A DNA stretch of 64,000 nt from Microbacterium ureisolvens. GTDB lineage: Bacteria > Actinomycetota > Actinomycetes > Actinomycetales > Microbacteriaceae. The notes beneath the pieces were generated by a model. The model had not been told where the DNA came from, made no database searches, and saw only the letters and a program-made list of their open reading frames with translations. The translations under genes were made by a program, and so were the position numbers. Within the stretch, counting starts at the first letter, position 1. Every line of letters starts with the position of its first letter. The stretch is from NCBI RefSeq assembly GCF_019511645.1, contig NZ_JAEUAX010000004.1:62001-126000 (forward strand). The letters are read 5' to 3'. Positions 33,897-42,366 of this stretch are shown one piece after another.

Positions 33897-34805
33897 TCAG
33901 GGCCGTTTGCGTGAGAACGCCTCGAGCCGTTCCTCGGGCGTGAGCCGCGACATCCGCTCGACCCATTCCGCAGAGAAGACGTCGCCGGTCGGCGCCTCGG
34001 ACACGGGCACGACGGCGTGAGTGATCGTGTCGTCGTACACGTGCACGAGGTGGAACGACTGGCCGGCGTCCATGCCGTTGACGTCCACCGCGGGGCGCGC
34101 GAGGTTCATCGTGTAGCAGGTGGCCGCGGCGACGCTCACCGGGACGCCCGCGAACGTGCCGCTCGTGGAGTAGTGCAGGTGCCCCGCGAGGATCGCGCGC
34201 ACATCGGTGCCGGCGATCACGTCGGCGAGCCTTCCCTGGTCGCGCAGCTCCAGGATGTCGAACAGCGGCACGTGCGACGGCAGCGGCGGATGGTGCAGCG
34301 CGAGGATCGTTCCGAGCGGTGCCGGCGTCGCCAGCTCGCGGCCCAGCCACTCGAGCTGCCCGTGGTCGAGGTCGCCGTGATGCCAGCCGGGGACGGTCGA
34401 GTCGAGGCCGATGAGCCGCAGTCCCCCGAGATCCCAGACTCCCGTGACGGGCTCTTCCGTGGCCTCGAGCCCGAGCAGGTCGCGGCGAAGCGCCGGGCGC
34501 TCGTCATGGTTGCCGGCGAGCCACACCACCGGCGCGCCGAGTCGCTCCGCGACCGGCTCCACCGCAGCGCGCAGCGCCGCGTACGCGTCAGGCTCGCCGA
34601 GATCCGTCAGGTCGCCAGTGAAGACGATGGCATCGGGATGGATGCCGGTGGCCTCGACCGCCTCGAGGGCACGGGCGAGATTCGCCGCGGTGTCGAAACG
34701 GCCGCCGAGCGGCACGTTGCCCGCGAGCAGGTGCGTGTCGCTCACGTGCAGCAGCGTGCGTCTGGCGGGCGGGTACTGACCGAACTGCACGGATGCCGCG
34801 TCCAT
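33897..34805 (-). CDS. CpdA-like metallophosphoesterase
   Basis: 302 residues of the calcineurin-like fold, closest to class III cyclic-AMP phosphodiesterases. Metal-site motifs in order: LLHVSDTHLLAG (D23, H25), VFTGDLTDLGEP, WLAGNHDERPAL, ILALHHPPLPS and ILAGHLHYSTSG. The role could be cAMP hydrolysis or another phosphodiester; the family is diverse. The -10 box TAGACT lies at 34812-34817 and the ATG follows six bases later, so the transcript is leaderless. The first three bases of this -10 box are the TAG stop codon of the upstream gene. Confidence 0.9.
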   Translation of the reverse strand: MDAASVQFGQYPPARRTLLHVSDTHLLAGNVPLGGRFDTAANLARALEAVEATGIHPDAIVFTGDLTDLGEPDAYAALRAAVEPVAERLGAPVVWLAGNHDERPALRRDLLGLEATEEPVTGVWDLGGLRLIGLDSTVPGWHHGDLDHGQLEWLGRELATPAPLGTILALHHPPLPSHVPLFDILELRDQGRLADVIAGTDVRAILAGHLHYSTSGTFAGVPVSVAAATCYTMNLARPAVDVNGMDAGQSFHLVHVYDDTITHAVVPVSEAPTGDVFSAEWVERMSRLTPEERLEAFSRKRP

Positions 34806-34814
34806 GCGGCGAGT

Positions 34815-37800
34815 CTATTGGGGCAACGCGGACCGAGTGTCCTTCGCGCAGGCGGGTTCGTACGGCCGATCAGCGAAGACGTCATGCCACTCTTGCGCGC
34901 TCAGGCCGCGCCCTGCGACGGCACAGGCTCGCTGGACCCAGAGGTCGGGGTCTGCAGAGACCCTCACGCGGCCGCCTTCCGGGAGGTCGTAGACGAGGGT
35001 GCGCTCGTCGTCCGGAAGGGGCAGGCCGTCGAGACCTCTGACCACATGGAACGACTCGGTCCAATCGTCCAGGATCCACGTGAACAGCGCCCCGTCCTTG
35101 CCTGCCGTCACGAGTTCGCCCGTCGGAAGGAACGCCACGGCACGCACGGTGTCGAGGTGGCCGTCGAGGACCTCCTCGAGGTCTCCGTTGCTCGTGCGCC
35201 AGACCAGCGCGCGGTCACCCGCGATCGTCGCGACGTGGGTGCCGTCAGGGCTGAACGCGCCGTCCACGACGGGGTCGTCCATCTGGAGCAGCCGCGATCG
35301 AGCCGGATCCGCCAGGTCGACGATGCGCGCCGCGTGGCGACCTTGCCTGACGAGCAGGGTCTGCCCATGGGGGTTCACTGCGAGCAGCCCGTCCCCTTCG
35401 ATCTCGTCGATGAGCGCGCCATTCGCGGTGTCGAACACGGCGGTAGGACCGAATCCGCTCGCGTACAGCCTCGTCCCGTCGGCGGAGAACCGCACCCTTC
35501 CGAACGAGTCCGCCCAGCTCGGGGGTCCGGGATTGGTGCCCGCTCGCGGGAGGTGGAGCATGAAGGCCTCGTCCGGTGCGTTCACCCTCCACATCGCGAC
35601 GTTCGCGCCCTCGGCCGCCCACGGAAGGGGCGCGATGATCGCCGCCAGCGACTCGTCCCGCGAGTACTCGATGTCGAGCACCTCCGAGTCGAACTCGGGG
35701 AAGGTCAGCTCGCGAGTTCGGGGGCCCCAGGAGTCGAGCGTGCGAAGGTCAGGTGCTTCGCACCAGCCGGAGCCACCGCAATCGCCCTGCATCACGCTCA
35801 GCGCGATCCGCCCGCCCGGTCCCTCCGCCGCGTCGAGGACGATCGCTCCCCCCACGTCCGCCGACGCGACCTGCATCCCCTTCTCCAGATCGACGACGCT
35901 CGCGCTGATCGTGTCGTCGATGACCAGCGCGATGGAATCGTCGGCGCCGAGCATCATCGTCTCGATGCCCATGCCATCGCTCAATCGCGTCACGCTCGCG
36001 ATGCGCGGGCTGCGGCCCATGACATCGAGGAGAGATCTTCGTGTCGTCGGCGCGTCCCACAGACCGATCGCCTCCACCGCCAAGAGGAGTGCGCGTTCGT
36101 AAACGGGCTCTGCGAGGGCGAGCGCGGAAACCCGCCGCGCATCGTCCATCACCGCCCGCTTGTTCGCCTCCGACGTCTGCACCGCCGCGAGGGCACCGGC
36201 CGCGAGCGCGACCACTGCGAGCGCCGCCGTCGCTCCGGCCAGCCATCGCAGACGCCGGACCGAGCGTCGTTCCCTCTGCAGCTGACGCCGTGTCGCGTCG
36301 AGATCCTCCGCCTCTCGCTGGACCGAGGCGTCCAGGAACGCGACCTCCACCGGTGCGAGCACCGGCCGCGCCGACTCTCGCCACTGAACCGCCGCGCCCA
36401 GTCGGCCCCCACGATAGAGCTCGCTGTCGGGTCGCCTCATCTCCTCCCACGCGGTCGCCGCGGCGTTGAGATGACGCATGGTTCGCTGCCCCTCGACGTC
36501 GTCGGCGAGCCACTCGTGCAGACGGGGCCATTCGCGGGCGACGGCCTCGTGCGCGAGCTGGTAGGAGTCCTCGTCGCTGGTCACGAGCCGGGCATCCACC
36601 AATCGTTCGGCCACGCGCGCGTGCGCCCCATCCACCGCGACGGTCGCGCGGCTCACCCGCTGACAGATGACGCCGCCGTCTCGGGAAGGCTCGACGAGTC
36701 GCAGGAGGATGTCGCGCACCAGCCGCGCCTCGTCGCCCCGCAGGTCCGCGAACATCTCCTCGGCGGTCTGGGCGACGGCGCCGTCGATCTCCCCTGAGGC
36801 GCGGTAGCCGTCGATACTCAGCACCCGTCCCTCGCGTCGCTGCCAGACCTGATACAGCGCGTGCGAGAGCAGGGGCAGGCTGCGCCCGTCGGCATCACGC
36901 ACCAGCACCTCCACCAGCCCCGGCTCGAGAATCAGTCCCGCCTGCCGCGCGGGCTTCTCGATCACCGCGCGCAGGCCGTCGGCCGCGAGCGGACCCAGCA
37001 TCATGAGGTGCGCCTGAATGAGGCCCGCGAAGCCGTGGTGGTCGGCGAGATCGCCCAGCCGATCCGCGCGGATCGCCATCACGAGCGGACCTTGGAACAC
37101 CAGTCGACCGAGCTCCTCGAAGAACTGGCGAGTCTGGTCCGAGTCGTCGATGGCGAACGCCTGCTCGCACTGGTCGACGATCAGCAGAGACTCGGAATCG
37201 TGCGCCGCGAGTCCGCGCAGCATCTCCAGAGGTCGCTCGCCGGGGGTGACGATCGTCACGCGCCTGCCCTGCGCCGCGAGGTGCGCGGCGATCCCCGCAC
37301 GAACGAAGGAAGACTTGCCGACCCCGGAGGATCCCGAGACGACGAGCACGGCGTGCCGCTCGAGCTCCTGAAGTGCATGGTCGAGCTCCTCTTCGCGACC
37401 GAAGTACCGTTCCCCGTCGTCCATCCCCGCCGGCGGGAGACCGAAGTACGGACAGTCGGCGCTCCCCGCTCGGAACACGGCAGAGGACTGCAGTGCGGGA
37501 TCCTGCCGGAGGATCGCCTGCTCGAGGGTCGCGAGTTCCACGCACGGGTCGAGGCCGAGCTCGGCGGCGAGCAGTTCTCGTCCACGACGGATCGTGGCCA
37601 GGGCGTCCGCCTGGCGCCCCTGGCGATACTGTGCGAGACCGAGGATCACCCAGCGGCGTTCGCGCATGGGCGATTCCGCCACCCGGGCACGCGCTTCAGC
37701 AGCTGCGTCGATCAGGTCTCCCGACTGCAGCCGCGCCTCCAACAGAGATTCCTCCGCGGCGAGGCGGATCTCGTCGAGCCGATCGGCCTCGATGCGCGCG

Positions 37801-38216
37801 GGCTCCCAATCAGCCAGCTCGGAAAAGGGCTGTCCTCGCCAGAGGCCGAGGGCCTGCGAGAACGAATGGGCAGCGCGATCCGGCTCATCCATCTCGAGCA
37901 GCCGCGACCCGCGCTCGATGAACTGCTCGAATCGAGCGGCGTCGAGGTCGACGGCGGTGGGCGCGAGCATGTACCCCGCCGCCGTCGTCTCGATCGCGGA
38001 CGCGGGCAGCTGCCGCCGCAGTCGCATGATGCAGCCAGGGATCACCTTCGACCATGAAGCGGGGGGCGCGTCCCCCCAGACCGCGGTCGCGAACGACTCG
38101 AGCGTGACCGCTCTCCCGATCCGCGCCGCGAGCGCGCCCAGCACGAGACGATCACGAGGCGCGAGGGCGATCCGGCCGTCGTCGAGAGTCACTGCCCCCA
38201 GCACGCGGAGGTCCAT
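34815..38216 (-). CDS. SARP/BTAD-type regulator fused to a STAND NTPase and a beta-propeller
   Basis: 1,133 residues. N-terminal OmpR-like DNA-binding domain (1-90, MDLRVLGAVTLDDGRIAL), BTAD helical domain (95-235, DLDAARFEQFIERGSRLLE), STAND NTPase (265-620) with Walker A GSSGVGKSS at 295-303 and Walker B LLIVDQCEQ near 348, one membrane-like helix at about 655-680 (WLAGATAALAVVALAAGALAAV), and a WD40-like propeller (about 720-1110) with repeats such as GHLDTVRAVAFLPTGELVTAGKDGALFTW. Such proteins act as large signal-responsive regulators. The ATG at 38216 is six bases after CACAGT, with TTGACG 17 bases upstream as -35. Two 14-bp repeats precede the promoter. Confidence 0.92.
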   Translation of the reverse strand: MDLRVLGAVTLDDGRIALAPRDRLVLGALAARIGRAVTLESFATAVWGDAPPASWSKVIPGCIMRLRRQLPASAIETTAAGYMLAPTAVDLDAARFEQFIERGSRLLEMDEPDRAAHSFSQALGLWRGQPFSELADWEPARIEADRLDEIRLAAEESLLEARLQSGDLIDAAAEARARVAESPMRERRWVILGLAQYRQGRQADALATIRRGRELLAAELGLDPCVELATLEQAILRQDPALQSSAVFRAGSADCPYFGLPPAGMDDGERYFGREEELDHALQELERHAVLVVSGSSGVGKSSFVRAGIAAHLAAQGRRVTIVTPGERPLEMLRGLAAHDSESLLIVDQCEQAFAIDDSDQTRQFFEELGRLVFQGPLVMAIRADRLGDLADHHGFAGLIQAHLMMLGPLAADGLRAVIEKPARQAGLILEPGLVEVLVRDADGRSLPLLSHALYQVWQRREGRVLSIDGYRASGEIDGAVAQTAEEMFADLRGDEARLVRDILLRLVEPSRDGGVICQRVSRATVAVDGAHARVAERLVDARLVTSDEDSYQLAHEAVAREWPRLHEWLADDVEGQRTMRHLNAAATAWEEMRRPDSELYRGGRLGAAVQWRESARPVLAPVEVAFLDASVQREAEDLDATRRQLQRERRSVRRLRWLAGATAALAVVALAAGALAAVQTSEANKRAVMDDARRVSALALAEPVYERALLLAVEAIGLWDAPTTRRSLLDVMGRSPRIASVTRLSDGMGIETMMLGADDSIALVIDDTISASVVDLEKGMQVASADVGGAIVLDAAEGPGGRIALSVMQGDCGGSGWCEAPDLRTLDSWGPRTRELTFPEFDSEVLDIEYSRDESLAAIIAPLPWAAEGANVAMWRVNAPDEAFMLHLPRAGTNPGPPSWADSFGRVRFSADGTRLYASGFGPTAVFDTANGALIDEIEGDGLLAVNPHGQTLLVRQGRHAARIVDLADPARSRLLQMDDPVVDGAFSPDGTHVATIAGDRALVWRTSNGDLEEVLDGHLDTVRAVAFLPTGELVTAGKDGALFTWILDDWTESFHVVRGLDGLPLPDDERTLVYDLPEGGRVRVSADPDLWVQRACAVAGRGLSAQEWHDVFADRPYEPACAKDTRSALPQ

Positions 38217-38245
38217 GACGACACTGTGAAACCCGCGCCGGTTTC

Positions 38246-38304
38246 CGTCAAGGACCCTGATATCAGGCTGATACCCGCGCCAGGTCGGCCGATATCAGAC
38301 TGAT
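38246..38304. promoter_or_regulatory. Promoter and paired repeats upstream of the SARP/STAND gene
   Basis: On the minus strand the -35 TTGACG (38246-38251), a 17-base spacer and CACAGT lead into the ATG at 38216. Upstream are two copies of a 14-bp word: GATATCAGGCTGAT at 38259-38272 and GATATCAGACTGAT at 38291-38304, 13 of 14 bases alike. Their starts are 32 bp apart, three helical turns, and centres lie about 49 and 81 bases before the start, typical for activator sites. Confidence 0.6.
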
Positions 38305-38339
38305 GGATCTGGCCCGCGGAACGGGGGGCTTCGGGTTCC

Positions 38340-38669
38340 TCAGTGGTTGAAGACGATGAGAAGCAGGCCGCCGAGCACCGCCGCGGCGCAGACAGCGAAG
38401 CACGCGTATGCGCCGACGAGCGCGAAGCGCTTCTGCCCTTCGGTGAGCGGGTTGCGCTTCGCCGCCTTCGCAGCGGCCTTCTCGGCGCGCCGCGCCTCCT
38501 TCTCGGAGATGACGGTGATGGCGTCGGTGAACTCCGCCGGGGCGACCACGGGAGGACGCCCCGCACGTACCAGCAGCCGGAGCCCCAGCGCGTAGAAACC
38601 GACCACAACGACAGCAGAGGTGAACGCCGCGACGAAAACCTGAACGAAGGCGAGCCAGTTGATGGTCAT
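38340..38669 (-). CDS. Small two-helix membrane protein coupled to pit
   Basis: 109 residues, a membrane helix at each end (FVQVFVAAFTSAVVVVGFYALGLRLLV and LVGAYACFAVCAAAVLGGLLLIVF) and a charged, lysine-rich middle (SEKEARRAEKAAAKAAKRNPLTEGQKRF). It starts four bases inside the end of the phosphate transporter, so it is in the same operon. Small membrane proteins behind pit genes occur in related actinobacteria by recollection; a role as a transporter accessory is plausible but unproven. Confidence 0.75.
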   Translation of the reverse strand: MTINWLAFVQVFVAAFTSAVVVVGFYALGLRLLVRAGRPPVVAPAEFTDAITVISEKEARRAEKAAAKAAKRNPLTEGQKRFALVGAYACFAVCAAAVLGGLLLIVFNH

Positions 38670-39961
38670 CGCGGGCCTCCGTTCTTCGGCCGGTTCTCGG
38701 ATCGCCCGGCTGCCTTGGCGGCCTTCTTGGCCGCCATCTCCGCCGCGGCGACCCGGCGCGCCTCCTCGCGCGCGATGGCACGCTGGCGGCGTGTGGGCGG
38801 CGGGTTGCGCTTGACCTTCACGGCGCGACCGGAGTCGGCCACCTCGCTCATCGCATTCGACGCGGTGACCTCATCGCGGCGGGAGCGCAGGAAGAGCGCC
38901 AGGATGATCGCGACCGCGAGGACGGCGTCGATGATGACGCCCCACACGGGGAGCCACACCACGATGAGTGCCGCAGCCGCCCCCACGGCACCGGCCGCAG
39001 GCAGCGTGAGGATCCAGCCCACCATGATGCGGCCGGCGGTGCGCCACCGCACCTGCGAGCCACGGCGTCCGAGGCCCGAGCCGATGACCGAGCCGGACGC
39101 GACCTGCGTGGTCGACAGCGCGAAGCCCAGTGCGCTCGAGGCGAGGATCGTGGACGCCGTCGACGCCTCGGCGGAGAAGCCCTGCGCGGGCTTCACCTCG
39201 GTGAGACCCTTGCCGAGCGTGCGGATGATGCGCCAGCCGCCCATGTAGGTGCCGAGCGCGATCGTGATCGCACACGCGAACACGACCCAGGTCTGCGGCT
39301 CGGGGTTCGAGGCCGACTGCAGGCCCGCGGTGATGAGGAGGAGGGTGATGATGCCCATCGTCTTCTGCGCATCGTTCGTGCCGTGGGCGAGCGCCACCAG
39401 CGACGACGTGAAGATCTGGCCGAACCGGAACCCGTCGCGCCCGTCGGGCTTGCTGTCGTAGCGCCGCGTGAGCACGTAGGCGAGCTTCGTCGCGGTGAAC
39501 GCGATCACACCGGCCGTGACCGGCGCGATGAACGCCGGCAGGATCACCTTCGACATCACGACGCCGAAGTTCACCGCCGTGACGCCCACGCCGACGATCG
39601 TCGCGCCGATGAGGCCGCCGAACAGTGCATGCGACGACGACGAGGGAAGACCCAGCAGCCAGGTGAGCATGTTCCACGTGATGGCGCCGATGAGGCCGGC
39701 GAGGATGATCTCGGGGAAGATGTTCGCCGAGATCTGATCCTCATTGATGATGCCGCCTGAGATCGTCTGGGCGACCTCCGTCGACAGGAATGCGCCGACC
39801 AGATTGAGGACGGCGGCGAGGAGTACAGCGGTCTTGGGCTTGAGCGCGCCGGTCGCGATCGGCGTCGCCATCGCGTTCGCGGTGTCATGGAAGCCGTTCG
39901 TGAAATCGAAGAACAGCGCGAGCGCGATCACCAGAACGATGATGAGGGTTGCGGTTTCCAC
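38666..39961 (-). CDS. pit: Low-affinity inorganic phosphate transporter, PiT family
   Basis: 431 residues, about ten membrane segments. The two PiT repeats are visible: FFDFTNGFHDTANAMATPIATGAL near the start and ALAHGTNDAQKTMGIITLLLITAG in the second half, with the signatures G-x-x-D-x-A-N-A and G-x-N-D-x-x-K. It imports phosphate with protons or divalent metal. The C terminus is a basic, alanine/lysine-rich tail. The region before the start includes a possible PHO box at 40027-40048. Confidence 0.94.
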   Translation of the reverse strand: METATLIIVLVIALALFFDFTNGFHDTANAMATPIATGALKPKTAVLLAAVLNLVGAFLSTEVAQTISGGIINEDQISANIFPEIILAGLIGAITWNMLTWLLGLPSSSSHALFGGLIGATIVGVGVTAVNFGVVMSKVILPAFIAPVTAGVIAFTATKLAYVLTRRYDSKPDGRDGFRFGQIFTSSLVALAHGTNDAQKTMGIITLLLITAGLQSASNPEPQTWVVFACAITIALGTYMGGWRIIRTLGKGLTEVKPAQGFSAEASTASTILASSALGFALSTTQVASGSVIGSGLGRRGSQVRWRTAGRIMVGWILTLPAAGAVGAAAALIVVWLPVWGVIIDAVLAVAIILALFLRSRRDEVTASNAMSEVADSGRAVKVKRNPPPTRRQRAIAREEARRVAAAEMAAKKAAKAAGRSENRPKNGGPR

Positions 39962-40026
39962 CGTTCGCTTTCGGGGAGGAGGAGTGGAGAGGGGTGTGCC
40001 GACGAGATCGGCGCGACGAACGAACA

Positions 40027-40048
40027 GTTCACCAAGGATTCAGGTACC
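40027..40048. promoter_or_regulatory. Possible PHO box upstream of pit
   Basis: GTTCACCAAGG followed directly by ATTCAGGTACC. The first 11-mer fits the PhoP direct-repeat unit described in Streptomyces; the second is a weaker match. It is 66 bases from the pit start and 70 from ptrB, so it could act on either. Confidence 0.35.
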
Positions 40049-40118
40049 GGCAACCGGCCAGGAAGAATCCTACATCGGCGACCCTGACGGTCAACTCGGA
40101 GGCGACTAGCGTGGAACG

Positions 40119-42263
40119 GTGACTCTCAGCGACTCCGCACCCTCTCCGTCCACCCCTGTCGCCGGCATCCGTCCGCCCGTCGCCGACAGCAGGATCACCG
40201 TCCGGTCGCATCACGGCGATGACGTCGAAGACCGCTACGAGTGGTTCCGCCAGAAGGAGGACGCCGCCGTCATCGCGCACCTCGAAGCCGAGAACGCGTA
40301 TACCCAGCAGCGCACCGCACACCTCGAGGGTCTGCGCGAGCGCATCTTCGGCGAGATCAAGGGCCGCACTCTCGAGACCGACCTCTCGGTGCCGACCCGG
40401 CGCGGCGACTGGTGGTACTACGGGCGCACTCTCGAGGGCAAGCAGTACGGCATCCAGTGCCGGGCTCCGCTCGCGTCCGCCGAGGACTGGACGCCGCCCG
40501 AGCTGTCCCCGGACATCGAGGTACCGGGCGAGCAGATCCTTCTCGACGGCAATGTCGAGGCCGAGGGCCACGAGTTCTTCTCGCTCGGCAGCTTCGAGGT
40601 GTCGAACGACGGCACGCTCATGCTCTACGGCGTCGACGTCGCGGGCGACGAGCGCTACACCGTGCGCGTGCGCAACCTGGCCACCGGCGAACAGCTCCCC
40701 GACGAGATCCCCGACACGTTCGCCGGCGCGACCTTCTCCCCTGACGGCCGGTTCATCGTCTACACCACCGTCGACGACGCGTGGCGGCCCGACACCGTGT
40801 GGCTGCACGAGCTCGGCACGCCGGTCCAGGGCGACGCGAAGCTCTTCCACGAGCCTGACGAGAAGTTCTGGGTCGGCGCCGGGTTCACCCGCAGCGACCG
40901 CTACCTCGTGATCGGCCTCGGCTCGTCCATCACCTCCGAGGAATGGCTCCTGGATGCCGACGACCTCCGTGGCGAGCCGCGCGTGGTGTGGCCGCGCACC
41001 GAGGGCGTCGAGTACGACTCGGAGCACGCCGTCGTCGACGGCGAGGACGTCCTCTTCATCCTCCACAACGACGGAGCCCTGGATTTCGAGCTGGTGCGGG
41101 TGGCAGCATCCGATCCCTCCGGCGACCGCTCTGTCGTCATCCCGCACCGTCCCGGCGAGCGCCTGCTCGGCGTCTCGACGTTCCGCGACTGGGGCGTCGT
41201 GGGCTACCGCCGCGGCGGCCTCGCACGCCTCGGCTTGCTCGACTACGCGACGGGCGGGGTCGACGAGATCGCGTTCGACGAACCGCTGTACTCCGTGGGC
41301 ACCGGCGGCAACCCCGAGTGGGCTCCCCCGCTGCTGCGCCTGGGCTACGGCTCGTTCGTCACGCCCGGCACGGTCTACGACCTCGACGTCGCCACGCGCG
41401 AACTGCACCTGCGCAAGCGCCAGCCGGTGCTGGGCGGCTACGAGCCCGACGACTACGCCCAGGCGCGCGTCTGGGCGACAGCGCAGGACGGTACGCAGAT
41501 CCCGATCTCGCTCGTGTGGAAGCGCTCGTTCGGCGACGCCGGCCTCGCGCCACGGCCGATGCACCTGTACGGCTACGGCTCGTACGAGCACTCCATCGAG
41601 CCCGGGTTCTCGGTGCCGCGGCTGTCGGAGCTCGACCGGGGAGTCGTGTTCGCGGTGGCGCACGTGCGCGGCGGCGGCGAGATGGGCCGGCAGTGGTACG
41701 AGGACGGCAAGCTCCTCAACAAGCGCAACACCTTCACGGACTTCGTCGACAGCGCGCTGCACCTCATCGACAACGGATACACGACGGCGTCCCAACTCGT
41801 CGCGGAAGGCGGCTCCGCCGGCGGGCTGCTGATGGGCGCGGTCGCCAACATCGCGCCCGAGCTGTTCGCCGGCGTGCTCGCGGATGTGCCGTTCGTCGAC
41901 GCGCTCACGACGATCCTCGACCCGTCGCTGCCGCTGACGGTGATCGAGTGGGACGAGTGGGGCGACCCGCTGCACAACGCCGACGTCTACACGTACATGA
42001 AGTCGTACTCGCCGTACGAGAACGTGCGGACGGATGCTGCGTACCCGAGGATCCTCGCCGTCACGTCGCTCAACGACACCCGCGTGCTGTACGTCGAGCC
42101 TGCGAAGTGGGTCGCGCGCCTGCGCGAAGTCGGCGCCGACGCTCTGCTCAAGTGCGAGATGGTCGCCGGCCACGGCGGCGTCTCAGGCCGCTACAACGCG
42201 TGGCGCGAGCGCGCCTTCGAGCTGGCGTGGCTTCTGGACGTGCTCGGCGTCGCCGACGCCTGA
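40119..42263 (+). CDS. ptrB: Oligopeptidase B (S9A family serine peptidase)
   Basis: 714 residues, normal length. A propeller domain (about 80-420) gates an alpha/beta-hydrolase catalytic domain. The nucleophile motif is GGSAGGLLMGAVANIAPELF; the Asp is in VTSLNDTRVLYVEP and the His in MVAGHGGVSGRYNAWRE. Conserved MHLYGYGSYEHSIEPGFSV and VAHVRGGGEMGRQWYEDGKL match oligopeptidase B, which cuts short peptides after Arg or Lys in the cytoplasm. The GTG start at 40119 follows TAGCGT (40107-40112) by six bases; a CTGACG at 40084-40089 gives a 17-base spacer. Confidence 0.95.
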   Translation: MTLSDSAPSPSTPVAGIRPPVADSRITVRSHHGDDVEDRYEWFRQKEDAAVIAHLEAENAYTQQRTAHLEGLRERIFGEIKGRTLETDLSVPTRRGDWWYYGRTLEGKQYGIQCRAPLASAEDWTPPELSPDIEVPGEQILLDGNVEAEGHEFFSLGSFEVSNDGTLMLYGVDVAGDERYTVRVRNLATGEQLPDEIPDTFAGATFSPDGRFIVYTTVDDAWRPDTVWLHELGTPVQGDAKLFHEPDEKFWVGAGFTRSDRYLVIGLGSSITSEEWLLDADDLRGEPRVVWPRTEGVEYDSEHAVVDGEDVLFILHNDGALDFELVRVAASDPSGDRSVVIPHRPGERLLGVSTFRDWGVVGYRRGGLARLGLLDYATGGVDEIAFDEPLYSVGTGGNPEWAPPLLRLGYGSFVTPGTVYDLDVATRELHLRKRQPVLGGYEPDDYAQARVWATAQDGTQIPISLVWKRSFGDAGLAPRPMHLYGYGSYEHSIEPGFSVPRLSELDRGVVFAVAHVRGGGEMGRQWYEDGKLLNKRNTFTDFVDSALHLIDNGYTTASQLVAEGGSAGGLLMGAVANIAPELFAGVLADVPFVDALTTILDPSLPLTVIEWDEWGDPLHNADVYTYMKSYSPYENVRTDAAYPRILAVTSLNDTRVLYVEPAKWVARLREVGADALLKCEMVAGHGGVSGRYNAWRERAFELAWLLDVLGVADA

Positions 42264-42273
42264 GCCGGCGGCG

Positions 42274-42340
42274 CGCCGAACCAGGGGGTTCCGGCCGAGC
42301 CCGGGGACGACGCCCTCGGTCTCGGCCGGACGTCTGGGGT
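42274..42340 (+). repeat. Nested-palindrome intergenic element, copy A
   Basis: Starts CGCCGAACCAGGGGG and contains a core at 42301-42326 that matches copy B (45399-45424) at 25 of 26 positions. The core folds with CCGGCCGAG (42291-42299) against CTCGGCCGG (42321-42329). The right outer arm is degraded compared with copy B. It lies between the convergent ptrB and LuxR-ATPase genes and may also act as a terminator. Confidence 0.7.
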
Positions 42341-42366
42341 ACCACGCGACCGGGGCCCCGGTCAGG

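Noticed and set aside
34017-36797. A 926-codon plus-strand frame opposite the SARP/STAND gene.
   Set aside because: Antisense of conserved WD40 and ATPase sequence; no ribosome site or domain.
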